DNA from: a virus
IMG/VR virus record: IMGVR_UViG_3300044958_000137
Coordinates: 1 to 21,321 of that record
Length of the DNA: 21,321 nt
Strand: one strand, 5' to 3'
The position numbers and the translations under genes were made by a program. Numbering within the stretch: the stretch's first letter is position 1; each line of letters starts with the position of its first letter. Below the pieces are notes generated by a model. It had not been told where the DNA came from and ran no database searches. It saw only the letters and a list, made by a program, of their open reading frames with translations. Shown one piece after another: positions 1-5,433 of this stretch.

Positions 1-1
1 A

Positions 2-355
2 GTTAAAAAGGTTATGGGATTTTTAAAAAGAACAATTGGAAAACTTGCAGATACAAAACTTGGAAGACTTCTTGGTTTTGGTAAAGGAGATAGTGGTCAA
101 GTACCAGATGTGGAAGATATACAAAGAATTCCTATTGAGGCTACGACTTTAAAAGATTTACCTAGACAAGATACCCCTGATGTAAATGCTTTATTGCCTG
201 GCATGGGAACTGCTCAACCTATGATGGCTGCTGCACCTACTGTTATATCTGCACCATCATCAACAAATAATGTACAGCACAATCATCAAAATATTAGTAA
301 GACAGTGGTAGAACCAGACGTTTATTTCCAAAGACAAGCAGGGTTTGCAATATAA
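2..355 (+). CDS. C-terminal part of a probable phage structural (tail) protein, cut by window edge
   Basis: The only plus-strand gene. The frame is open to the first base of the window, so the ATG at 14 need not be the real start and the gene is probably the 3' end of a longer one. The visible part has a basic N-terminal stretch (KRTIGKLADTKLGRLLGF), a Pro/Ala/Met-rich middle, and an Asn/His-rich C-terminus ending VYFQRQAGFAI. C-termini of this kind (Asn-rich linker plus short hydrophobic end) occur on large tail or tape-measure-like proteins of marine T4-like phages, but no domain can be named. It converges on the replication block and stops beside the terminator hairpin at 361-383. The assignment to tail is inference from composition and position. 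Confidence 0.5.
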   Translation, partial: VKKVMGFLKRTIGKLADTKLGRLLGFGKGDSGQVPDVEDIQRIPIEATTLKDLPRQDTPDVNALLPGMGTAQPMMAAAPTVISAPSSTNNVQHNHQNISKTVVEPDVYFQRQAGFAI

Positions 356-383
356 AAAAATGCACCCCTAATCTAGAGGTGCA
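354..383 (-). terminator. Rho-independent terminator between convergent genes
   Basis: Hairpin at 361-383: TGCACC-C-CTA / TAG-A-GGTGCA with one C/A mismatch and a 3-base loop. On the minus strand it is followed by seven Ts (360-354), so it is a classic intrinsic terminator for the gp32 end of the leftward transcription unit. On the plus strand the hairpin lacks a clean T run but may also stop the incoming tail-gene transcript. Confidence 0.85.
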
Positions 384-407
384 TCTAATCAATTCTAATT
401 AAATTAA

Positions 408-1307
408 CTAACCGTTAGCTAACTTATTAAAATAGTCCATAGAGTCTTGTTCTTCACTTTCAACTGAAGCTGCGACTTTAGGTGCTTCAGATGGTGTTGT
501 ATCAACTTTAGGTGCGACTACAGTTTCTTCTTCTATTGAATCTGTTACGTTACCTACAGTAGTCTTACCAGATAAAACAATGTCTAATCTAGTTTTTAAC
601 TCTTCAAAAGATTTAAAAGCACTTGGTGCAGTAAAATCATTCAAAGGATACTGTGATTTCCATAGACTTTCTATGGCTTCATCATTATCTAAAATCGCAC
701 TTGGAGTATCGAACTCTGACTTATCATAGTTCCAATATCCATCTACCTTACGGATTTTTAACTTGAAGTTTGCACCTTTCCAAAAGTCAAAAGGATTAAT
801 TGCTTCGTCATCTGGAAAAGCAGGTTGCATAGATTCCATAATCTTGTCAAAGATTTTCTTACCATAACGGAATAGAAAAACTTTACCATCATTTTCTGGA
901 TGCTTCGCATCACTCACTACATATATGTTTGAGTAATACTGCAACTTACGTTTCTGTTTCCTTGCAATTTCCTTATCTGATTCAACTCCAGAATTCCACA
1001 ATGCTGTGTTATGCTGTGATACAGGGTCTTTCTCTTGTTTACCAAGTGTGGTTCGAGAATTCTCTATATACCATTGACCAGTAGGCCCTTGAAAAGCATG
1101 ACTCCATAGTTTTGCCCAAGGCAAATCTTCACCGTCAGGAGTTGGTAGAAATCTAATGACTGCATAACCATTACCAGACACGTCTAGTTCTGGTTTCCAT
1201 AGTCTTTCGTCCTTATAGGATTTCTTCTCTTGAGGTGCAGAATCTTCTTTTACTGCGTTTAGAAGTTTGTCGAGCGAATTGCTCTTCTTTAATGATTCTA
1301 GTGACAT
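408..1307 (-). CDS. 32: gp32 single-stranded DNA-binding protein
   Basis: T4 gp32 homologue. It coats ssDNA in replication, recombination and repair and contacts the gp59 loader and the polymerase. Visible support: an N-terminal basic/Leu segment for cooperativity (residues 1-35), the OB-fold core with GNGYAVIRFLP (45-55), KQKRKLQYYSNIYVV (117-131), GKVFLFRYGKKIFDKI (141-156) and WKGANFKLKI (about 176-185), FKSFEEL near 230, then an acidic tail ending DSMDYFNKLANG. Length 299 against about 301 in T4. Odd feature: the T4 zinc-binding module is not conserved; the place of CPVC reads DPVS (94-97), and the whole protein has no cysteine. The start has a strong AAGGAG Shine-Dalgarno. It is the last gene of the leftward unit, before the terminator at 354-383, with gp59 and gp33 just upstream as in T4. 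Confidence 0.95.
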   Translation of the reverse strand: MSLESLKKSNSLDKLLNAVKEDSAPQEKKSYKDERLWKPELDVSGNGYAVIRFLPTPDGEDLPWAKLWSHAFQGPTGQWYIENSRTTLGKQEKDPVSQHNTALWNSGVESDKEIARKQKRKLQYYSNIYVVSDAKHPENDGKVFLFRYGKKIFDKIMESMQPAFPDDEAINPFDFWKGANFKLKIRKVDGYWNYDKSEFDTPSAILDNDEAIESLWKSQYPLNDFTAPSAFKSFEELKTRLDIVLSGKTTVGNVTDSIEEETVVAPKVDTTPSEAPKVAASVESEEQDSMDYFNKLANG

Positions 1308-1345
1308 ATTTTCTCCTTATGTTATCATATGCTATTGTATTAATA

Positions 1346-2128
1346 TTATTTGTTATAATAGTATAAATTTTCGTATGCTATATATTCTACATTGAGATAT
1401 TCACCAGTCATTTTATGTACTGAACCAACCCACTTAAATTTCACATTACTATATTCATTAAATAAAGTATTAAGCTGGTTGTTCCAATTGACTGGATTAA
1501 ACCCCTTTGCAGTTTCGGGCAGATAATTAGCACTACCCTTATACATGTTATTTAGTCGTTCTTTATAGTCACTGCTATCGAACCCTAACATGTATATCTC
1601 GTTAGCACCACCTTGACATGCAAGATGTAGTGCAGTATTTCCAGCAGACCATTGAGTAGGATAATCAATACTTTTAATCATATCTTTCTCATCAACCCAT
1701 GTGATGTATAATCCTACATTCATTTCTGCTTTTAATCTTAAATCATTGTAATCTAAATTTGGGTTTTTGTCAAGTGCTTCTTTTAAATTACTTTGAGCTA
1801 TCTTTGGTTCTTTACCTTGTATGACACAATCAGTTCTATTTTCTCTTGATGTTTCATGTATCATTTCTGGTTTAAAATTCATTTTCATTGTGCCTAACAA
1901 CATATCATCTGCTTGTGGTATAACACTCCAATCTGTAAAATAACATTTACTTTTGTGTGCATAGCCAGATTCATATATCTCTTGTTGCATATTATAATCT
2001 ACAGATACAAGATTATCAACTTTAATATCTCTGTAGATTGCATTACAACCCCATGATTCCATATCGTTAATTAACGGTTTACCCATTCTAGATTCACCGT
2101 TACCATACACTATTACTTTTTTATACAC
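1346..2128 (-). CDS. Rossmann-like protein of unknown function (DUF115/sialyltransferase-like)
   Basis: Phage-conserved type protein starting at the nucleotide-binding-like strand KKVIVYGNGESRMGKP, followed by WGCNAIYRD, DYNMQQEIYESGY and, near the middle, TALHLACQGGANEIYMLGFD. That last pattern is typical of Rossmann-type proteins such as the DUF115/MptE-like and GT42-like glycosyltransferase families, where a conserved Gly-rich strand ends in G(F/I)D. The catalytic role cannot be told. Start choice: the frame is open upstream to an ATG at 2245, but that stretch overlaps the well-supported small ORF 2121-2318 and reads Arg-rich, like a shadow. I prefer the GTG at 2128, which overlaps the stop of the upstream gene (GTGTATAA), allowing translational coupling. 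No clear Shine-Dalgarno is seen for either start. Confidence 0.65.
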   Translation of the reverse strand: MYKKVIVYGNGESRMGKPLINDMESWGCNAIYRDIKVDNLVSVDYNMQQEIYESGYAHKSKCYFTDWSVIPQADDMLLGTMKMNFKPEMIHETSRENRTDCVIQGKEPKIAQSNLKEALDKNPNLDYNDLRLKAEMNVGLYITWVDEKDMIKSIDYPTQWSAGNTALHLACQGGANEIYMLGFDSSDYKERLNNMYKGSANYLPETAKGFNPVNWNNQLNTLFNEYSNVKFKWVGSVHKMTGEYLNVEYIAYENLYYYNK

Positions 2129-2318
2129 GCTTAGTAAAGTGTCTTTTGTGACGATATCCTTGTGGCCATTCTGGTTGTCTGGTCGCAAGTTTCTTAACTC
2201 TCTCGCCCATCTCATTAAACTTAATCTGCAATTCTGCACATTCATGTTCTAATTGACGAATACGCTTTAATTGTTTTGCACATTTATGTTCGAAGAAACC
2301 TTCTGAACTTTTGGACAT
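2121..2318 (-). CDS. Small coiled-coil protein of unknown function
   Basis: 65 residues with a good AGGAG ribosome site 6 bases before the ATG. Residues about 10-48 form a charged heptad-like helix (KQLKRIRQLEHECAELQIKFNEM...), followed by a very basic tail ending HKRHFTKRV, so a nucleic-acid or protein-bridging role is possible. It is the first gene behind the consensus promoter at 2356-2384 that lies in the end of the gp59 gene. It overlaps the start of the Rossmann-like gene. No family recognised. Confidence 0.65.
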   Translation of the reverse strand: MSKSSEGFFEHKCAKQLKRIRQLEHECAELQIKFNEMGERVKKLATRQPEWPQGYRHKRHFTKRV

Positions 2319-2327
2319 AATTTACTC

Positions 2328-2909
2328 CTATTGTTTTATTAATGTCATAGTAACTATTCTACACTTATTTTTATCGAATGTCAAGAACTTTTTATAATTT
2401 TCTAATATCTTATATATATTAGGCCAAACCACATCATCACTTAATTTCTTGTTCCAATTTTTTGTATACTCTACAAGACTATCAAGAATAATCATAGCTT
2501 CTATAGATACACGATTACCCAGATATTCTTTTAAAAGTATTGGGTGTGTATCTTTTGGTATTTCAAAAATATCATTTAGTTCATTGTTCTCTAGTAATGG
2601 AGTCATCTCTTGTTGAAATGTGTATGTCAAACTCTGCATACGTTTTTTCCATTCTGTATAGTTTTCGTCATTAAAATCACCTAGCCAACCTTTTTGATTT
2701 TTGATGAAGTTTGATAATAGGTAATCTCTTATTTTATCTTTGTCTTTATACTTGCGTGATGTTCGTACAAAGAAATGTCTGTCATTACGTTTCCAGAAGG
2801 AACTCTTAGTTGCTGATGATTTACCGTTATACTTAACAAAATCATAATCACCTTTACTAAAGTGTGCTTTCAATGCACAATACATTTGATATACTTCAAC
2901 TGCTTCCAT
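2328..2909 (-). CDS. 59: gp59 loader of replicative helicase gp41
   Basis: T4 gp59-type helicase assembly protein. It binds fork DNA and gp32 and loads the gp41 hexamer. Compared from memory with T4 gp59, the shared pattern runs along the whole length: VYQMYCALKAHF near residue 5, YDFVKYNGK (22-30), the KRNDRHFFVRTSRKY segment (about 40-54), YLLSNFIKNQKGWLGDF (about 63-79), EEMTPLL, PILLKEYL and AMIILDSLVEYTKNW (about 138-152), and VWPN near 162. Length 193 against 217 in T4. Its stop/start overlaps the oxygenase gene at 2909, and it sits between gp33 and gp32 as in T4, which strengthens the call. Confidence 0.9.
   Translation of the reverse strand: MEAVEVYQMYCALKAHFSKGDYDFVKYNGKSSATKSSFWKRNDRHFFVRTSRKYKDKDKIRDYLLSNFIKNQKGWLGDFNDENYTEWKKRMQSLTYTFQQEMTPLLENNELNDIFEIPKDTHPILLKEYLGNRVSIEAMIILDSLVEYTKNWNKKLSDDVVWPNIYKILENYKKFLTFDKNKCRIVTMTLIKQ
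2356..2384 (-). promoter_or_regulatory. Sigma-70-type promoter inside the 3' end of gene 59
   Basis: TTGACA (2384-2379), 17-base spacer, TAGAAT (2361-2356) on the minus strand. It lies about 40 bases before the ATG at 2318 and would drive the small coiled-coil gene, the Rossmann-like gene and gp32 separately from the upstream genes. Confidence 0.7.
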
Positions 2910-3469
2910 TATCTATTCCAATTTAACCAACCAGTCACAATTGTTTTTTCATGCGTCTTTGATATAATTCCATGATGCACATGAGTAAAATCTGTAGGCC
3001 ATAATATTAAATCACCCTTGATACATTCTGTTGTATGTTTTAGATGGGTAAAGTGTGTTCCACTATTTGGTGTATCTGTTAGATATAACATAAAGACTAA
3101 TGCTCTACTAGAAGTTTTAATATTTACTCTTTCAAAGTGTGGTTGAGGATATCCCATACCAAGATTATAATGTTGTATGTTTATATTTTCGCCTATAACT
3201 ACGTCCCAAGATTGTTCTGGTGGTAGATATTTAGTAAAATATTTTTCAACACATTTTCCAAGAAATTCTGGAAATCCACCGAATACGTTTACACTGTGTC
3301 GCATAAAATCTTCTGGAGCTATGTGAAGTTCTAAAGAGTCTTTAATTTTCTTGTTAACAGTTTTAGCACCAACCAATCCAACTCTGTGACCTTTTTCGTT
3401 TTCCCAAAAAAGTTTAAGTATTTTATCACAAACTTCATGTTGAACTTTGTAAGTTTCTATAAAGTTCAT
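2909..3469 (-). CDS. 2OG-Fe(II) oxygenase, prolyl-hydroxylase-like
   Basis: Predicted non-heme iron dioxygenase using 2-oxoglutarate and O2. Visible parts of the double-stranded beta-helix: INIQHYNLG (97-104), the first metal motif H-x-E (H111, E113) in YPQPHFE, FMLYLTD (126-132), GDLILWPTDFTHVHHG (152-167) holding the distal His, and KTIVTGWLNW near the end as the usual 2OG-binding strand. The metal motif is HxE rather than HxD, an accepted variant. It is inserted between gp33 and gp59, overlapping both by a few bases. Substrate unknown. It is one of four such enzymes in this window. Confidence 0.8.
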   Translation of the reverse strand: MNFIETYKVQHEVCDKILKLFWENEKGHRVGLVGAKTVNKKIKDSLELHIAPEDFMRHSVNVFGGFPEFLGKCVEKYFTKYLPPEQSWDVVIGENINIQHYNLGMGYPQPHFERVNIKTSSRALVFMLYLTDTPNSGTHFTHLKHTTECIKGDLILWPTDFTHVHHGIISKTHEKTIVTGWLNWNR

Positions 3470-3687
3470 ACAGGCAGTTGTGCGTGTCTTGGTAGAAAAT
3501 TTAACTCTCTAGCATTGTTTTCTATTTTTTCTTTTAATGCTTTTGTGATAAGACTAGATACTTTATCTGGCTCAATACTGTTTTTACTACAGTACCATAG
3601 AACAGCATCCATATGTGTTATCTTTTTTTGTTTGACTATATCTTCTATTTCTAAAGAAAATATTTTAGGTGTTTGTTTCACTTCCAT
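3466..3687 (-). CDS. 33: gp33 late-transcription co-activator
   Basis: Small (73 residues) homologue of the T4 gp33 RNA polymerase-binding protein, which links the sliding clamp to polymerase for late transcription. The helical pattern IEDIVKQKKITHMDAVLWYCSKN and the following IEPDKVSSLITKALKEKI, then NFLPRH, match the gp33 of marine T4-like phages as I know it. Its place directly before gp59 and gp32 is the T4 order. A GGAG ribosome site lies 5 bases before the ATG. The gene follows the PqqA-like peptide and a strong hairpin (3714-3734), and it is transcribed from the tmRNA side. Confidence 0.8.
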   Translation of the reverse strand: MEVKQTPKIFSLEIEDIVKQKKITHMDAVLWYCSKNSIEPDKVSSLITKALKEKIENNARELNFLPRHAQLPV

Positions 3688-3713
3688 AATTACTCCATCA
3701 TGATAAAGGTTAC

Positions 3714-3734
3714 GGTGGGGTATTGCACCCCACC
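3714..3734 (-). repeat. Hairpin repeating the tmRNA T-arm sequence
   Basis: Perfect 7-bp stem with a 7-base loop: GGTGGGG TGCAATA CCCCACC (minus strand). The inner 17 bases, TGGGGTGCAATACCCCA, are identical to the T-arm of the tmRNA at 4047-4063. There is no T run behind it, so it is not a standard terminator. It lies between the pqqA-like stop and the gp33 ribosome site. It could be an RNA-processing or stabilising hairpin, or a leftover of duplication of the tmRNA 3' end. Confidence 0.8.
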
Positions 3735-3748
3735 AAGTTTTGTACTAA

Positions 3749-3823
3749 CTATATTTCAGCACATGCATAACAGTTGATTTCTAAACCTACTGCTATTTCT
3801 GTTATTACTGGTGATTTCCACAT
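3749..3823 (-). CDS. pqqA: PqqA-like precursor peptide of pyrroloquinoline quinone
   Basis: A 24-residue ORF: MWKSPVITEIAVGLE, then INCYACAEI. It has the PqqA hallmarks: a Trp at the N-terminus, a Pro soon after, and the invariant Glu and Tyr spaced E-x3-Y (E15 and Y19) that host PqqE crosslinks and that end up as the PQQ cofactor. The pattern P-x-I-x-E-I-x-V-G-x-E-x3-Y-x-x-A-E-I resembles alphaproteobacterial and methylotroph PqqA as I recall it. A GTAGGGG ribosome site sits 7 bases before the ATG. It lies just behind the tmRNA coding piece and probably shares its transcript. No pqqBCDE genes are in the window, so maturation would depend on the host. Two Cys (18, 21) flank the Tyr, which is unusual. 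Confidence 0.8.
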   Translation of the reverse strand: MWKSPVITEIAVGLEINCYACAEI

Positions 3824-3842
3824 AGTATTTCCCCTACTTTGT

Positions 3843-4100
3843 TGGTGGACATTCTGTTGCTAGGTAGTCCACCGAAAACCCCATGAGATTAAGCAGCTAG
3901 TGCATAATCCTCGATTGCAAAGTTATCGTTTGCATTTACATTTTGAACTATGAAGCGTTCAACCTATAACTCTCCGTTTCACTATACAATACCAGTCGAA
4001 CCTATTTCGCCCCCTAAGTCGGAACTATCTAGGTCTGGTGGAGGCGTGGGGTATTGCACCCCAGTCCTGTCTATTCTTCGTTCCACTTCAACAAGTCATA
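3843..4100 (-). ncRNA. ssrA: Two-piece circularly permuted tmRNA (tag ANDNFAIEDYALAA)
   Basis: Phage-encoded tmRNA, which rescues stalled ribosomes and tags the peptide for proteolysis. Read 5'-3' on the minus strand, the acceptor piece comes first: hairpin ACTT/AAGT, H2 3' strand AATAGACAG (4075-4067), T-arm TGGGG-TGCAATA-CCCCA (4063-4047), acceptor 3' strand CGCCTCC, and encoded ACCA ending at 4036. After a 21-base spacer (4035-4015) comes the coding piece: acceptor 5' strand GGGGGCG (4014-4008, pairs with CGCCTCC with one G-U), the tmRNA signature GGTTCGACTGG, H2 5' strand CTGGTATT (3995-3988), and a TTGAAC/GTTCAA hairpin. Then the tag frame GCA-AAC-GAT... (3933-3889) gives ANDNFAIEDYALAA-stop, and a GGTGGAC/GTCCACC hairpin (3873-3844) closes the piece. 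The order acceptor-spacer-coding is the alphaproteobacterial permuted form. The outer ends are approximate. Confidence 0.93.
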
Positions 4101-4105
4101 CACTA

Positions 4106-4135
4106 TATATACCACAAAAGTATTATCTTTGTCAA
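4106..4135 (-). promoter_or_regulatory. Sigma-70-type promoter of the tmRNA/pqqA/gp33 unit
   Basis: TTGACA (4135-4130), 18-base spacer, TATATA (4111-4106) on the minus strand. Transcription would start near 4100, just before the tmRNA acceptor piece, and could continue through the PqqA-like peptide into gp33, the oxygenase and gp59. Confidence 0.75.
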
Positions 4136-4153
4136 TAGTTATTATAGGTTTTT

Positions 4154-4756
4154 TTACACATAGTGCAAATAAGTTTGTAGTATATATTTTGGTTTGTTTT
4201 TAGGTTTGTTACCCCTATGAGTCCAAGGCCACATGGGTGGAAATAATAGTACACTTCCTTTTTTACATGGTGACCTAAATGCTAACTTCTCTTGCATCTT
4301 ACCTCTCCAACCAAATTCTGGAAAGTCTGTTTCACCAGATACATTATCATCTAGGTAACAAAATACTGTAAGAAATCTTCTTGCAGCCTTATAACCATTT
4401 ACGTCAATATGATTGAAGAACTCATCTGTACCATTATCCTGATACTTGTTTATTCGTAAACCTTCCCAAGTCCATTCCTCTGGAAATTGGTATTTGTCAA
4501 TCTTACAGTCTTTCTTATATTTCTCTACTATACCTTCGTATATCTTTGTTATTTTAGATATGTCTTCTTCCCAACCCTTAGCACCAGATTTACCAAAGTT
4601 AGAATCCATAATATCAAGACGAGCAAACTTTCTTCTAAAGCTATCTACTTTGTCTTTATACTTGGTGTCTTCTTCAAATCGTTTTACTAGATAGTCGCAG
4701 TAGTCGTCATCTAAAACATTCTCATATACTCTACATAGGTGTGATAATTCACTCAT
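4154..4756 (-). CDS. 2OG-Fe(II) oxygenase, prolyl-4-hydroxylase-like
   Basis: A 200-residue iron/2-oxoglutarate dioxygenase with the whole core visible: GLRINKYQDN (99-108), FFNHIDVNG with the metal pair H116 and D118, RRFLTVFCYLDD (126-137), GETDFPEFG (141-149), the late part KKGSVLLFPPMWPWTHRG with distal H180, and KPKYILQTYLHYV carrying the basic 2OG-binding residue (K188 or K190). The order and spacing are those of P4H-type enzymes, which hydroxylate protein or small-molecule substrates. The target is unknown. It overlaps the start of the neighbour by four bases (stop-start overlap with the RecB-like nuclease) and is followed by the tmRNA promoter. Confidence 0.88.
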   Translation of the reverse strand: MSELSHLCRVYENVLDDDYCDYLVKRFEEDTKYKDKVDSFRRKFARLDIMDSNFGKSGAKGWEEDISKITKIYEGIVEKYKKDCKIDKYQFPEEWTWEGLRINKYQDNGTDEFFNHIDVNGYKAARRFLTVFCYLDDNVSGETDFPEFGWRGKMQEKLAFRSPCKKGSVLLFPPMWPWTHRGNKPKNKPKYILQTYLHYV

Positions 4757-5433
4757 AAGTTTTTTTCTTTGTACCAGTTATCAACTGATTCTGTTAATAA
4801 CGGAATATATTCTTTCTTTTCTTTAACAAATTCTTGAACTGTTCCATCTTCTGTAACAACTAACACTACAAGTTGATTGATTTCTTCACCAGTTCTTTCT
4901 CCATACATCTCAGCATAAGCTGCACATTGGATGTAATAGTTTTCAATCCATTCATCCTTCTTTTCTCTTGTTGATGTTTTAAAATCTATAATAGATAGTT
5001 TGTTATTATATTCTGCAACACAATCAACACGACCAGCAAGACGATACTTATCACTCCACAGACCAGCCTCTAGTTTTCTAATGTTATCTACACTATCTAA
5101 TGTGTGAGAAAGTTTCTGGAACATACACCATGGCAAGAAGTTCTTTTCATGTTCTTTCCATTTATCAGGCCATTGTAAATGCATGTTGTTTAAATAATCT
5201 TCAGCCATCTGATGAACTTTAGTACCACGATTTGCAGCTGTTCTTGCAATGTGATTTGCAACATCATTACCAACTCTTTTTCTCCACTCAAAAAGACTCT
5301 TCTTATTTCTGATTGATAATACTGTTGTGATTGATGGATAGTATTGACCCTCTGGTGTTTCATAGACACGAACACCTTCTTTGTTTATTGCAGTTATAGA
5401 AGGCAACTCTACTGTTTCATGATTGAATTTCAT
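4753..5433 (-). CDS. PD-(D/E)XK exonuclease, RecB/Cas4-like
   Basis: A 226-residue nuclease of the PD-(D/E)XK superfamily. Motifs seen: RGTKVHQMAEDYL (69-81, the RecB-type helix with H74), GRVDCVAEY (134-142, acidic D137), SIIDFKTST (147-155, the D-x-K metal site D150/K152), and YYIQCAAYAEMY (166-177, the Q-x3-Y motif of RecB-like nucleases). Comparable single-domain exonucleases are common near the replication genes of marine T4-like phages, probably for DNA repair, recombination or host DNA breakdown. Its start overlaps the stop of the SHMT gene at 5433, and its end overlaps the oxygenase gene. Confidence 0.85.
   Translation of the reverse strand: MKFNHETVELPSITAINKEGVRVYETPEGQYYPSITTVLSIRNKKSLFEWRKRVGNDVANHIARTAANRGTKVHQMAEDYLNNMHLQWPDKWKEHEKNFLPWCMFQKLSHTLDSVDNIRKLEAGLWSDKYRLAGRVDCVAEYNNKLSIIDFKTSTREKKDEWIENYYIQCAAYAEMYGERTGEEINQLVVLVVTEDGTVQEFVKEKKEYIPLLTESVDNWYKEKNL

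Noticed and set aside
3386-3703. Plus-strand ORF of 105 codons opposite gp33 and the oxygenase
   Set aside because: Shadow of two well-supported minus-strand genes; Phe/Ser-rich translation typical of antisense frames in AT-rich DNA.
3844-3873. GGTGGAC/GTCCACC hairpin as a terminator
   Set aside because: 30-base loop-containing hairpin without a T run. It fits the closing helix of the tmRNA coding piece better.
4036-4063. tmRNA 3' end as a phage attachment site
   Set aside because: tmRNA genes are common integration sites, but the window has no integrase, the genome type is lytic, and the acceptor piece is followed by its own coding piece, so it is a whole gene rather than an att remnant.
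3950-4138. 62-codon plus-strand ORF over the tmRNA
   Set aside because: It lies antisense to the tmRNA acceptor and coding pieces, whose pairing and tag explain the sequence. Its protein is low-complexity and has no ribosome site.
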